NCBI RefSeq assembly: GCF_000424325.1
Contig: NZ_AUJR01000035.1
Coordinates: 1-60,662 of the forward strand
Source: [Clostridium] clostridioforme AGR2157
GTDB taxonomy: Bacteria; Bacillota; Clostridia; Lachnospirales; Lachnospiraceae
Reading direction: 5' to 3'
DNA: 60,662 nt
In this document: positions 40,863 through 49,964 of the stretch, piece by piece
Position numbering within the stretch: the stretch's first letter is position 1
Layout of the letters: each line of letters opens with the position of its first letter
The notes under the pieces: model-generated
What the model saw: only the letters and a program-made list of their open reading frames with translations
Told to the model about the DNA's origin: nothing
The model's database searches: none
Position numbers and translations under genes: made by a program

Positions 40863-43442
40863 ATGATTTTGCAAAAGGAGCAATTTGACATTACGGGTAT
40901 GACTTGCTCGGCCTGCTCTACCAGAGTGGAAAAGAACGTGGCAAAGCTACCTGGCATCAAAGAAGTGTCCGTCAACCTGTTAAAAAACAGCATGGTTGCT
41001 TCTTATGATGAATCCGTTTTGGATACGGCGGGAATCGTCCAGGCCGTTGAAAAGGCCGGTTATGGTGCTATTCCCAAAGCCTCCACACAAAACAAGAGCC
41101 GCACGACTACACCGGCAGCAAAACCGGAGGTCAGTACGGCGCAGGCAGAATACAAGCAGATGAAACAGCGGCTGCTGCTTTCTGCCCTGTTCACAATTCC
41201 GCTGTTCTATATATCTATGGGTCACATGATGGGATGGCCGCTCCCCGGCTTCCTGCTGGGGATGGAAAATGCAATCAGCTTTGCATTTACCCAATTCCTG
41301 CTGCTGATCCCGGTAGTGTTTATCAACTTCAAATACTACCGGATGGGCTTCAAGACCCTGTTCCACGGTTCGCCTAACATGGATTCGCTGATTGCGATAG
41401 GTTCCAGCGCCGCAATCGTTTATGGCGTTTACGCCATTTACAAAATCGGCATTGGATTCGGTCATAGTGATATGGCTACGGTTCACAGCTTTATGATGGA
41501 TTTGTATTTTGAATCCGCAGGCATGATCCTGACCCTCATTACCCTGGGCAAAACCTTGGAGGCCCGCGCAAAGGGTAAGACTTCGGATGCAATCACAAAG
41601 CTGATGAATCTGGCTCCCAAAACGGCTACCGTGGAGCGGGACGGGAAAGAGCTTCAAGTGCCTGTGGAAGAAGTGCAGTTGGGCGAAACCCTGATTGTCA
41701 AGGCCGGTGAGTCTGTGGCGGTGGATGGTATTGTCATAGAGGGCTTTTCTTCCGTTGATGAATCTGCTCTGACCGGCGAGAGCATTCCGGTGGAGAAGCA
41801 TATCGGGGACAAAGTGATCGGCGCAACCACAAGTAAGTCCGGCTATTTCAAGATGCAGGCTACCAAGGTGGGTGACGATACCACGCTGGCACAGATCGTC
41901 CGGCTGGTGGATGAAGCGACCAGTTCCAAGGCCCCTATTGCGAAACTGGCCGATAAGGTCAGCGGCATGTTTGTGCCGGTAGTCATCAGCATTGCGCTGA
42001 TCGCGGTTGTTGTTTGGCTGCTGTTGGGATACGGATTTGAATTTGCCCTGTCAATCGGTATTTCCGTCCTGGTTATTTCCTGCCCCTGTGCGCTGGGACT
42101 TGCAACGCCTACGGCCATTATGGTCGGGACCGGAAAGGGTGCAAATAACGGTATCCTGATTAAGTCGGCGGAGGCCCTGGAAACGGCTCATAGTATTGAT
42201 ACGGTTGTTCTGGATAAGACCGGAACAATCACCCAGGGAACGCCCATCGTGACAAGTATGCTCTGCAAGGAGGGCATCCGGCAAAAAGAGCTGCTGCGGA
42301 TCGCCGCCTCGCTGGAGAAGCTGTCCGAGCATCCTTTGGCGGACGCGATTGTGGCGGAGGCTGAAAAAGCAGAGCTTTCTTTCCTCCCGGTGGATGATTT
42401 CAAGCAGATTCCCGGCCAGGGCCTTGTCGGTCAGATTAAAAATGAAACCTGTCTTGCCGGAAACCGCCGACTGATGGCGGCAAATGGTATCAACGGCGGC
42501 TCACTCCTTCCATTAGGTGAGGAAATGGCTGTTGACGGGAAAACACCGCTGTTCTTTGCCCGTGGCGGGCAGCTCATTGGTGTCATTGCCGTGGCAGATG
42601 TAGTCAAGCCTACCAGCAAGCAGGCCATAGCGGAATTGACCGGCATGGGCATTGAGGTGATCATGCTGACCGGCGATAATGCGAAAACCGCAGAAGCAAT
42701 TCGCCGTCAGGTCGGCGTGGATCGTGTCGTGGCAGAGGTATTTCCCCAGGACAAGGAAAAGGAGATCCGCCGTTTACAGAACGCCGGTAAGAAAGTGGCG
42801 ATGGTCGGTGACGGTATCAACGATGCTCCGGCTCTTGCCAGAGCTGATGTTGGCATTGCCATCGGAGCCGGTACAGATGTGGCGATTGAATCAGCGGATA
42901 TTGTTTTGATGAAAAGCGATCTGCTGGATGTGTCTACGGCGATCCAGCTTAGTAAGGCGGTTATCCGCAACATCAAGCAAAATCTGTTTTGGGCTTTTAT
43001 CTACAACATCATCGGGATTCCGGTGGCGGCAGGCGTGTTCTATCTGCCCTTTGCATTGAAGCTGAACCCCATGATCGGCGCTTTTGCCATGAGCTTCAGC
43101 TCGGTATTTGTGGTGTCCAATGCCCTGCGGCTGCGGTGGTTCAAGGCAAAACACATCTCTCACATAGAGCCGAATATGGTTCAGATGGGTCAATCGACAG
43201 TTATCAAAAAAGAACGAAAAGGAGCAATTCAAATGGAAAAAGTATTGAACATCGAAGGTATGGTTTGCGGAAACTGTGTAAAGCACGTTGATAAGGCGCT
43301 GCGGGGCATCCAGGGGGTCAAGGATGTAGCGGTTCACCTGGAGAGCAAGTCGGCCCAGGTGCAGCTTAACCAAGATGTGCCGGATGATGTGCTGAAAACT
43401 GCCATCGAGGATGCTGGCTATCAGCTCGTCAGTATCCAGTGA
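40863..43442 (+). CDS. copA: Cu(I)-exporting P1B-type ATPase with N- and C-terminal HMA domains
   Basis: 859 residues. An N-terminal HMA domain has GMTCSACS near residue 13, a CPC motif lies in [11 protein letters not shown], and [22 protein letters not shown] and [11 protein letters not shown] are intact. This set is typical of CopA. Unusually, the frame continues through [10 protein letters not shown] into a second HMA domain ([15 protein letters not shown]) at the C-terminus, which in relatives is a separate CopZ gene. ATG 40863 is the best annotated start but is close to its purine-rich site; TTG 40869 is possible. The csoR repressor follows 10 bases later. Confidence 0.9.
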   Translation: MILQKEQFDITGMTCSACSTRVEKNVAKLPGIKEVSVNLLKNSMVASYDESVLDTAGIVQAVEKAGYGAIPKASTQNKSRTTTPAAKPEVSTAQAEYKQMKQRLLLSALFTIPLFYISMGHMMGWPLPGFLLGMENAISFAFTQFLLLIPVVFINFKYYRMGFKTLFHGSPNMDSLIAIGSSAAIVYGVYAIYKIGIGFGHSDMATVHSFMMDLYFESAGMILTLITLGKTLEARAKGKTSDAITKLMNLAPKTATVERDGKELQVPVEEVQLGETLIVKAGESVAVDGIVIEGFSSVDESALTGESIPVEKHIGDKVIGATTSKSGYFKMQATKVGDDTTLAQIVRLVDEATSSKAPIAKLADKVSGMFVPVVISIALIAVVVWLLLGYGFEFALSIGISVLVISCPCALGLATPTAIMVGTGKGANNGILIKSAEALETAHSIDTVVLDKTGTITQGTPIVTSMLCKEGIRQKELLRIAASLEKLSEHPLADAIVAEAEKAELSFLPVDDFKQIPGQGLVGQIKNETCLAGNRRLMAANGINGGSLLPLGEEMAVDGKTPLFFARGGQLIGVIAVADVVKPTSKQAIAELTGMGIEVIMLTGDNAKTAEAIRRQVGVDRVVAEVFPQDKEKEIRRLQNAGKKVAMVGDGINDAPALARADVGIAIGAGTDVAIESADIVLMKSDLLDVSTAIQLSKAVIRNIKQNLFWAFIYNIIGIPVAAGVFYLPFALKLNPMIGAFAMSFSSVFVVSNALRLRWFKAKHISHIEPNMVQMGQSTVIKKERKGAIQMEKVLNIEGMVCGNCVKHVDKALRGIQGVKDVAVHLESKSAQVQLNQDVPDDVLKTAIEDAGYQLVSIQ
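43233..43442 (+). CDS. copZ: CopZ-like copper chaperone, nested in-frame at the 3' end of copA
   Basis: 69 residues from an internal ATG at 43233, in frame with copA. AAAAGGAG (43217-43224) is placed eight bases before it. The product is a complete HMA domain with the copper site GMVCGNC. In bacteria CopZ carries Cu(I) to CopA and to the repressor. Here it may be made both as a fused domain of CopA and as a free protein. The internal ribosome site is seen; its use is inferred. Confidence 0.65.
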   Translation: MEKVLNIEGMVCGNCVKHVDKALRGIQGVKDVAVHLESKSAQVQLNQDVPDDVLKTAIEDAGYQLVSIQ

Positions 43443-43452
43443 CGGGCCGTTT

Positions 43453-43716
43453 ATGAAGGCAAAAAAAGGCGATATTACGCATAAGCTAAAGATCGCCAGA
43501 GGACAATTAGACGGTATCCTGCAAATGGTCGAGGAAGATCGTTATTGCGTGGATATTTCCAATCAGCTTCTTGCTACGCAGGCGTTATTAAAAAGCGCCA
43601 ATCAGCAGATTTTGCAGGCCCATATACGAAGCTGCGTCCGAGAGGCCCTGCAAACGGACGCTGTAAATCCAAAACTGGAAGAAGCCCTGAAACTGCTGGA
43701 AAAAATGATACAGTAA
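43453..43716 (+). CDS. csoR: CsoR-type copper-sensing repressor
   Basis: 87 residues, all-helical DUF156 fold. The copper ligand triad is present at Cys32, His57 and Cys61 (YCVDI, HIRSC). CsoR leaves DNA when it binds Cu(I), and so induces copA. ATG 43453 lies 10 bases after the copA stop. A strong hairpin follows. Confidence 0.93.
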   Translation: MKAKKGDITHKLKIARGQLDGILQMVEEDRYCVDISNQLLATQALLKSANQQILQAHIRSCVREALQTDAVNPKLEEALKLLEKMIQ

Positions 43717-43721
43717 CACTG

Positions 43722-43765
43722 GGAGCGGAAAGGGATTGTGTGCCTTTCCGCTCCTGATTTTGTTT
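43722..43765 (+). terminator. Terminator after csoR
   Basis: GGAGCGGAAAGG (43722-43733) and CCTTTCCGCTCC (43743-43754), perfect, then TGATTTTGTTT. Confidence 0.85.
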
Positions 43766-43798
43766 CAGATTGGATTGCAAATTCTGCGATTAGGAGCG
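43762..43798 (+). promoter_or_regulatory. 37-nt element shared with the araC upstream region
   Basis: Nearly the same 37-nt sequence occurs at 47926-47962, just upstream of the araC-family gene. About 30 of 37 positions match without gaps, more with one compensating indel. Placement before the MATE-feoAB unit and before the regulator suggests a binding site for the AraC-type protein. Confidence 0.6.
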
Positions 43799-43878
43799 TA
43801 CAAAGAAGCCCGGATTTTATATACTTTATATGGTTGGTTAGACATGGCTAATAAATATAGACCAGGAGGAATAGAGTG

Positions 43879-45252
43879 ATGAAACAGGCACTTGACACAA
43901 GAACAAAACTTTTAACAAAAAGTCCCTGGCCCCTTATGATTGAACTTAGCATCCCTGCGGTTCTCGGTATGGTGGTTGTTGGGCTTTATAACATGATGGA
44001 TTCCATCTTTGTCGGCCAAATGGTCGGTGATGTGCAGATGGGAGCCATATCGGTATCTTATCCATTGACGCTGATAAATGCCGGATCAGCGGCCATGCTG
44101 GGCGTGGGTTCTGCATCGGTGCTGTCCCGCGCTATCGGCAAGAAGGACGAAAACACGATTAAGAAGATCATGGGCAATCTGGTTGCGATGGTTCTTCTGC
44201 TGTCCGTTATTTACACCGTTGTGGGTATGGTGTTCACCCGCCAGCTCCTGTCCCTGACCGGAGCCAGCGACAACATTCTGAATTACGCTGAGAAATATCT
44301 GCGGATCGTGTTCGCCGGTTCTCTGTTCGTAAACTTCTTCCAGAGCGCCAACATGGTAATCCGTGGAGAAGGTCAGCTCAAAAAGGCAATGACGATTATT
44401 GCCAGCGGCGCTATTTTGAACATCATCCTTGACCCCATTTTTATCAGCATCCTGAATCCTTATGGTATGGGAATTGAAGCCGCTGCTTATGCAACGATTT
44501 TCTCCCAATTTGTCCAGGCCGCGATTACTCTGTGGTATTTCAAGAAGAAAAGCCCTCATGTGAAGATCGGACGCGTCCGCATTGACGGAGAGCTGCTTCC
44601 CCAGGTTCTTTCTGTTGGCGTATCTGCCCTGTTAATGCAGATTTTGACCCTGGTACAGCAGACGGTGATCTATCGTGTGGCCGCGGGTTATGGCGGTGAA
44701 ACTTCACAGCTCCTGTTGAGCGCGGCTCTCCGCTTCTGGAATTTCTCTTTTGTCCCGCTGTGGGGTATCAGTCAGGGCTTCCAGCCTGCCGCCGGTACAA
44801 ACTACGGTGCAAAGGACTATGACCGGGTAAAGACCCTGACCAGAGTTTTCATTACCGCTGCAACGCTGCTATCTCTGGTATTCTATATCCCCGCCGAGCT
44901 GTTCCCGGAAAAGATTTTGTCCATGTTCCTGACAACGCCGGGTATCGCCGCATCGGGTGCTACAAACTTCCGTATCATGTTCAGCACCTATGTCCTGCAA
45001 GGCAGCTTTATGATTGCCGTAACCCTGTTCCAGTCTTTGGGTAAGGCGAAAAAGGCAACCTGGCTGGTGCTGTTCCGTCAGATCATCCTGTTTATCCCGC
45101 TCTGTGTGGTTCTGCCGATGATCGGCGGCATGGGTATCCGTGGTGTCTGGCTGGCGATTGCTCTGACCGATGCAATCCTAGTTGTCATTACCGTTTCCAT
45201 GATGCTTTTTGAGTTCCGTAAGCTGCCAGCGACTTCTTCCGTGAACCGGTAA
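43879..45252 (+). CDS. MATE family efflux transporter (2)
   Basis: 457 residues with about twelve hydrophobic helices. MATE repeats are recognisable (LMIELSIPAVLGMVVVGLYN near the start, VLSVGVSALLMQILTLVQQT mid-protein). AGGAGG precedes GTG 43876 and ATG 43879, either of which could start. It is only distantly related to MATE(1). Followed by feoA after 13 bases, so pump and iron uptake probably share an mRNA; the pump may export a siderophore-like or metal-linked compound, which is inference. Confidence 0.9.
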   Translation: MKQALDTRTKLLTKSPWPLMIELSIPAVLGMVVVGLYNMMDSIFVGQMVGDVQMGAISVSYPLTLINAGSAAMLGVGSASVLSRAIGKKDENTIKKIMGNLVAMVLLLSVIYTVVGMVFTRQLLSLTGASDNILNYAEKYLRIVFAGSLFVNFFQSANMVIRGEGQLKKAMTIIASGAILNIILDPIFISILNPYGMGIEAAAYATIFSQFVQAAITLWYFKKKSPHVKIGRVRIDGELLPQVLSVGVSALLMQILTLVQQTVIYRVAAGYGGETSQLLLSAALRFWNFSFVPLWGISQGFQPAAGTNYGAKDYDRVKTLTRVFITAATLLSLVFYIPAELFPEKILSMFLTTPGIAASGATNFRIMFSTYVLQGSFMIAVTLFQSLGKAKKATWLVLFRQIILFIPLCVVLPMIGGMGIRGVWLAIALTDAILVVITVSMMLFEFRKLPATSSVNR

Positions 45253-45265
45253 GGAGGGAACGCTT

Positions 45266-45481
45266 ATGTACCTTTGCGATGGAAAAATAGGAAACGAATA
45301 TAAAGTTGAGGATATTGAGCTGCCTACCAATATAGAAAAGCGCCTGGAGGCCCTGGGGATGACCCGTGGAACCTCTGTCGCTGTTCTGAACAGTAAAAAT
45401 CACGGTGTCTTGATTGTGAAAGTAAGGGGGACACGTTTTGCACTTGGGCGCAATATCACAAAGAATATTTTAGTGGGGTAA
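45266..45481 (+). CDS. feoA: FeoA ferrous iron transport accessory protein
   Basis: 71 residues, SH3-like FeoA fold. The RLEALGMTRGTSVAVLN and GVLIVKVRGTRFALGRNI segments are diagnostic. It lies 7 bases upstream of feoB with AAGGAGG at its start. FeoA is thought to interact with FeoB and modulate Fe(II) import. Confidence 0.92.
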   Translation: MYLCDGKIGNEYKVEDIELPTNIEKRLEALGMTRGTSVAVLNSKNHGVLIVKVRGTRFALGRNITKNILVG

Positions 45482-45488
45482 AATTCCG

Positions 45489-47528
45489 ATGAGAGAAAAT
45501 TTGACTATCGGCTTCATCGGAAATCCGAACTGCGGAAAGACAACGCTTTTCAACGCTTACACCGGCGCAAACCTGAAAGTGGCAAACTGGCCCGGTGTAA
45601 CCGTTGAGAAAGTGGAGGGTGCTATCAAAGACCACGACATGAACATTCGTCTGGTTGATCTTCCCGGTACTTATAGCCTGACTTCTTACACGATGGAGGA
45701 GCAGGTTTCCCGGCAGTTTATACTTAGTGATGAAGTCGATGTAATTATTGATGTTGCAGATGCCTCCGCTCTGGAGCGTAATCTGTATTTGACCTTGCAA
45801 CTCTTGGAGTTGGGCAAGCCGGTTGTGCTGGCTCTGAACATGATGGACATTGTAGAAAAACGCGGTATGGAGATCGACACGCACAGGCTCCCGGAAATGC
45901 TGGGGATTCCAGTTATCCCGGTTTCAGCCAGAAAGCGGACGGGCCTGGATGTGCTGCTACATGCGGCGGCGCACCATAAGGACTGCAAAGACCCGGACTG
46001 CCTGATCCATCATCACAATTATACTTCAAAGCACCGGCACGACCACCATTCCGAGTATGCGATGGTTTACAGCGATGCTATTGAGGACAAAATCGACCTT
46101 ATCATGGTGGAGCTGAAAAAGAAATACCCTGGTCTGACAAACTATCGCTGGTATGCAATCAAGCTGTTGGAACAGGATAAGGAAATTACAGCCAATTACC
46201 CAGTGAGTCTGCCCGATGTGCTGGATCGCAATTATGAATCGGACATCATCAACCAGAAATATGATTTTATTCAGGAGATCATTCGGGAAGTGCTGGTGAA
46301 TAAAGACCGGCAGGATGCCCTGACGGAAAAAGTGGATCGCGTACTGACGCATAAAGTGTGGAGCATCCCTATTTTCCTTGTTATTATGGCCGCGGTATTT
46401 TTCTTGACTTTTACGATTGGGGACTGGCTGAAAGGGTACTTTGAGATGGGGATTGAAAGCCTGTCTGCCTTAATCGATGACGGGTTGGCCGCTGCCGGTG
46501 TCAATGAGATGCTATGCTCCCTGCTGGTAGATGGCATTATCGCTGGTGTAGGTGGTATCCTGACCTTTTTGCCAAACATTTTTATCCTGTTCCTTGCTTT
46601 GGCATTTCTTGAGGACAGCGGCTATATGGCTCGTGTTGCCTATGTTATGGAGGGAATTATGAGCAAGCTGGGATTATCCGGCAGGGCTTTTATTCCTATG
46701 ATCTTAGGGTTTGGCTGTACGGTTCCGGCAATTATGGCATCACGGACGCTGGAAAACCGGCGTGACCGATTTAAGGTCATGCTGGTTACTCCCTTTATGA
46801 GTTGTAGCGCCCGTCTGCCAATTTACATACTGTTTGCGGAAATGTTTTTTGCCGAACAAGCTATGCTGGTAGCGTACTCCATGTACCTGATTGGTTTGAT
46901 GGTTGCGATCCTTGTAGCTGCGGTAATTCATCTGATTGACCGGAAAACTTCGGAAAACTATTTGCTGATCGAGCTGCCGGAATACAAAGCGCCAAGTGGC
47001 CGAACCGTTGCCATTTATGTATGGGAAAAAGTAAAGGATTATCTTACCAAGGCCGGAACCACAATTTTTATGGCTTCTATCCTCATGTGGGTCATTCTGA
47101 ACTTTGGTCCTCATGGTTACACCACGGAAATGACAGAGAGTTTCGGAGCCATTCTGGGGCACTGGCTGGTGCCGTTCTTTGCGCCGGTGGGATTAGGCTT
47201 CTGGCAGATCGCCGTTGCTTTGATTGCCGGTATCTCTGCAAAAGAGGTTGTAGTATCCAGTTGCGCCGTCTTGTTTGGAGTACCGAATATCAACTCTGAG
47301 GCAGGTATGAATACGCTGGTAGGTATTTTGGGGACTGCTGGTTTTGGACAGCTCAATGCCTTCTGCCTGATGATTTTCTGCCTGCTCTACGTTCCCTGCG
47401 CGGCGGCATTGGCCACGATCCGTAAGGAGTCTGGCAGTACAAAGTGGATGCTGTTCTCGGCCCTGTTCCAGTTGGTTGTGGCCTGGGGTGTTACCTTTGT
47501 TGTTTATCGTGTTGGACTTTTATTGTGA
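45489..47528 (+). CDS. feoB: FeoB ferrous iron permease
   Basis: 679 residues. The N-terminal GTPase has G1 GNPNCGKTTL, G3 DLPGTYSL and G4 NMMD; the transmembrane part has the two Gate motifs (ILGFGCTVPAIMASRTLENR and an equivalent later). A His-rich stretch HHHNYTSKHRHDHH near residues 178-191, between the G domain and the membrane part, is an addition that may bind metal. Imports Fe(II) across the membrane. Complete, with a strong feoA-feoB linkage. Confidence 0.95.
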   Translation: MRENLTIGFIGNPNCGKTTLFNAYTGANLKVANWPGVTVEKVEGAIKDHDMNIRLVDLPGTYSLTSYTMEEQVSRQFILSDEVDVIIDVADASALERNLYLTLQLLELGKPVVLALNMMDIVEKRGMEIDTHRLPEMLGIPVIPVSARKRTGLDVLLHAAAHHKDCKDPDCLIHHHNYTSKHRHDHHSEYAMVYSDAIEDKIDLIMVELKKKYPGLTNYRWYAIKLLEQDKEITANYPVSLPDVLDRNYESDIINQKYDFIQEIIREVLVNKDRQDALTEKVDRVLTHKVWSIPIFLVIMAAVFFLTFTIGDWLKGYFEMGIESLSALIDDGLAAAGVNEMLCSLLVDGIIAGVGGILTFLPNIFILFLALAFLEDSGYMARVAYVMEGIMSKLGLSGRAFIPMILGFGCTVPAIMASRTLENRRDRFKVMLVTPFMSCSARLPIYILFAEMFFAEQAMLVAYSMYLIGLMVAILVAAVIHLIDRKTSENYLLIELPEYKAPSGRTVAIYVWEKVKDYLTKAGTTIFMASILMWVILNFGPHGYTTEMTESFGAILGHWLVPFFAPVGLGFWQIAVALIAGISAKEVVVSSCAVLFGVPNINSEAGMNTLVGILGTAGFGQLNAFCLMIFCLLYVPCAAALATIRKESGSTKWMLFSALFQLVVAWGVTFVVYRVGLLL

Positions 47529-47537
47529 AGTAAGAAT

Positions 47538-47630
47538 ATGACATTTGGAAAAGTTTTTCTTTCAGCGGCCATTTTATCAGTGGTTGGCGTTGGACTTTAC
47601 ATTTTGAAGAATCTTCTTTGCGAGGATTAG
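47538..47630 (+). CDS. 30-residue membrane peptide downstream of feoB
   Basis: Starts at ATG 47538, ten bases after feoB, with GAAG upstream. It is almost one hydrophobic helix (VFLSAAILSVVGVGLYIL) with a C-terminal Cys-Glu-Asp. No family recognised. It could be a small Feo-associated membrane subunit. The weak ribosome site lowers confidence. Confidence 0.4.
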   Translation: MTFGKVFLSAAILSVVGVGLYILKNLLCED

Positions 47631-47689
47631 ACATAAAATATAGGAGAAAGCTAGCAGGCAAAGGGATTCCGGTCAGAAAGGAGTTTAAG

Positions 47690-47833
47690 ATGATCGTTAC
47701 AGGTATAATCGTCGTTGGGGTTGTTATTTACGCAATATGGGCTGTTCGGAAAATCCATCGGGATCGCAAAAATGGCTCCTGTTGCGGTGATAGCTGCTCT
47801 GGTTGTGCAGGAAAAGAGTATTGCAGCAAATAA
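47690..47833 (+). CDS. FeoB-associated Cys-rich membrane protein
   Basis: 47 residues: one N-terminal membrane helix (VTGIIVVGVVIYAIWAV) and a cysteine-rich tail (CCGDSCSGCAGKEYC). This is the FeoB_associated pattern found after feoB in many Firmicutes. It may take FeoC's place and bind iron or an Fe-S cluster. ATG 47690 follows GAAAGGAG. Confidence 0.85.
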   Translation: MIVTGIIVVGVVIYAIWAVRKIHRDRKNGSCCGDSCSGCAGKEYCSK

Positions 47834-47843
47834 AATCTACATA

Positions 47844-47883
47844 AAGCCGATGCTTTTCCGGTTGGAGGGCATCGACTTTTTTC
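47844..47883 (+). terminator. Terminator of the MATE-feo operon
   Basis: CGATGC (about 47847-47852) pairs with GCATCG (about 47868-47873), then ACTTTTTT. Confidence 0.6.
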
Positions 47884-47925
47884 TCCGTTTGCACAGTTAG
47901 CGAGGATGTAATATAATCTAATTTG

Positions 47926-47962
47926 GTTTCAAATTGGATTGTAAATCCTGCTGATTGGAGCG
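47926..47962 (+). promoter_or_regulatory. Second copy of the 37-nt element, upstream of the AraC-family gene
   Basis: Matches 43762-43798 (about 30 of 37). It ends 8 bases before ATG 47970 and includes the ribosome site, so regulation of translation as well as transcription is possible. Confidence 0.6.
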
Positions 47963-47969
47963 GAGTAAA

Positions 47970-49007
47970 ATGCAAAAAAACTATATAATAAAAGATACTA
48001 GGAGAATCCTGGCAGAACAAATACGAGATACCGGAAGGAATACTATGAACGAAAACCCTATTACCAACGCTACGGGGTTGTCTGCGGTTATTCCAAAAGA
48101 TAATGACGGATATTGTACCGTCTATAAAATGGACTGTGCAGATGGCCTGGGGCTTATGACGGTCTATCAGGTTTATCCCGGTATTCAGCTCATTTATAAT
48201 GATTTTGAGGCAACAAGCTGTTATTGGGATGGAAACCTTGGTAAAAACACACTGGAGATCAATCACTGCCGGGAAGGACGGGAAGGGAGTAAATTACAAA
48301 GAGGCTCCTGCCTGTATCTTGGCGAAGGTGATCTTTCCATTCACACAATGGATAACTGTGCCTCTGAAATGTCCTTCCCTTTGAAGCATTACCGTGGAAT
48401 CTCTGTGGTGCTTGATCTGGAGACTGTTTCACAAAATCCGCCTGGAATCCTTGCGGAGAGCGGTGTTGACATTACAGACTTCAAAGAGAAATTCTGTGCA
48501 GACGGAGCCTGCTTTGTCATGCGGGCAAAGGACGAGATTGAGCATATCTTTTCTGAGCTTTATTCTGTACCGGATTGTCTGCAAAAACCGTATTTCATGC
48601 TGAAAGTTCAGGAGTTGATCTTATTCCTGTGCATGGTGGATGTGAAGAAAGAAAAACAGCGGGAATTATACACTTCTCCGCAGGTGGAGATTGTACGGGA
48701 GATTCATAAACGGTTGACTACCAACTTGCAGGAGCGTCCAACGATTGATGAGCTTTCCAAAGAATACCTTATCAATACTGCGACGTTAAAAGATACGTTC
48801 AAAGGGGTCTATGGACAGCCCATTGGAACCTATATGAAAACGTATCGCATTAAGCAGGCCGCTGTACTTCTCCGTCAGACACAGGCAACCATAGCAGAAA
48901 TTGCGAACCAGGTCGGATATGAGAATCAGAGTAAGTTTGCAACGGCATTTCGAGATGTCTTGAAGATTGCACCGGCTGAATACCGGAAACAGAACGTCAG
49001 TGATTGA
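47970..49007 (+). CDS. AraC family transcriptional regulator
   Basis: 345 residues. The C-terminal AraC DNA-binding domain is clear: QERPTIDELSKEYLINTATL (first HTH) and ATIAEIANQVGYENQSKFAT (second HTH), with the PAEYR end motif. The N-terminal half is a cupin-like ligand domain resembling PchR/YbtA-type iron regulators. ATG 47970 is used; ATG 48045 (MNENPITNATG) is an alternative shorter start. It probably regulates the neighbouring iron and MATE operon through the 37-nt repeat and its own gene. Confidence 0.88.
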   Translation: MQKNYIIKDTRRILAEQIRDTGRNTMNENPITNATGLSAVIPKDNDGYCTVYKMDCADGLGLMTVYQVYPGIQLIYNDFEATSCYWDGNLGKNTLEINHCREGREGSKLQRGSCLYLGEGDLSIHTMDNCASEMSFPLKHYRGISVVLDLETVSQNPPGILAESGVDITDFKEKFCADGACFVMRAKDEIEHIFSELYSVPDCLQKPYFMLKVQELILFLCMVDVKKEKQRELYTSPQVEIVREIHKRLTTNLQERPTIDELSKEYLINTATLKDTFKGVYGQPIGTYMKTYRIKQAAVLLRQTQATIAEIANQVGYENQSKFATAFRDVLKIAPAEYRKQNVSD

Positions 49008-49075
49008 TAAGTAGTGCTGAAATTTGCTTGTTGTATATTTCGATATATTCCCTTGCAATCGTGCAGGAGTAGAAA

Positions 49076-49123
49076 AAATGAAGCCAGTGGGCAAGGGTAT
49101 TTCCTCACCTGCTGGCTTCATTT
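49076..49123. terminator. Bidirectional terminator between araC and XRE genes
   Basis: AAATGAAGCCAG (49076-49087) and CTGGCTTCATTT (49112-49123), perfect, with flanking A and T tracts. Overlaps the stop of the XRE gene. Confidence 0.7.
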
Positions 49124-49477
49124 GTTAGATTCATGTTCTAGGTTTGTGTCCATCAGCTCATTGGCTAAGGCCCGTGTAGTGGCTGCAATCAACCGCTTTC
49201 CATTAGGAGGACAAGCCTTATACAGACTTACGATTTCCTGAAGCTCTGCGCCCTCCTTATCCGTTGCCGGATTGTAGAAAGCATCGAAAGAGATTCCGAG
49301 AGCTGTTATCAGTTTCTCCAGTATATCAAAAGACGGATTGATAACACCCTTTTCAATTTTAGCTATATGACGGACAGAAACGCCAGACGCATCAGACAAC
49401 CGCTCCTGAGTGAAGCCACGGCTTTTCCGGGCATTTCTCATAGCGTTGCCAAGTTTTGAAAAATCACCTTCCGGCAT
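49118..49477 (-). CDS. XRE-family HTH regulator (2)
   Basis: 119 residues with a Cro/C1-type HTH (SRGFTQERLSDASGVSVRHI, then EKGVINPSFDILEKLITALG) and a C-terminal helical extension. Start ATG 49477 with GAAGGTG-like site. It is divergent from the sigma-like gene's long leader and may control the recombination module. Not closely similar to the XRE at 24554. Confidence 0.85.
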   Translation of the reverse strand: MPEGDFSKLGNAMRNARKSRGFTQERLSDASGVSVRHIAKIEKGVINPSFDILEKLITALGISFDAFYNPATDKEGAELQEIVSLYKACPPNGKRLIAATTRALANELMDTNLEHESNK

Positions 49478-49964
49478 AATCGTTCACCTCAATAGTATTA
49501 TATCGTTCTGGAAGGTGAAATTTAATCACCTTATCAAACTGGTAAACCGGTATTATTGTTCAGGTTTTGGAGGATGATATTCTAAAAATCATCCCAGGCA
49601 GCCGTTAAAAAAAACGGCAGCTATCTGGGACGTTTTTGTACGCTCAAATTTAAGTAGCCGCCATTGGAGGCGGCTATGATCTTTTTACCCCATTTCTTCA
49701 TCGTTCTCGCAGCTCACCTTTCTGGTGAACTGCAAAAAAAATCCCAGGTTATTCCCCGCCCCTTTATACCCATGAACCAGAACGATTAACGTATGTAAAT
49801 CAGAATAATCCGTCTAGCAGGAGTTTTTACGCCGGATGCTCTATAAGAGTATCCGGCGCTTTTTGTCGAAAACGGGGGATTCATGTTGGCTCCTATGGGT
49901 GCCGCTCTCCGCCGCTTCCGTTTCAGTTACCCTTTGTCCCCAACAACTGAAATGGAGGAAAATT
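49478..49964 (+). other. Non-coding leader before sigma-like factor (2)
   Basis: No gene seen. It holds hairpins AGCCGCC/GGCGGCT (about 49653-49673), a terminator-like GCCGGAT/ATCCGGC stem followed by CTTTTTG (about 49832-49865), and TTTCAGTT/AACTGAAA (49921-49928, 49945-49952) directly before the ribosome site. The leader of the first sigma-like gene has the same arrangement. Confidence 0.55.
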
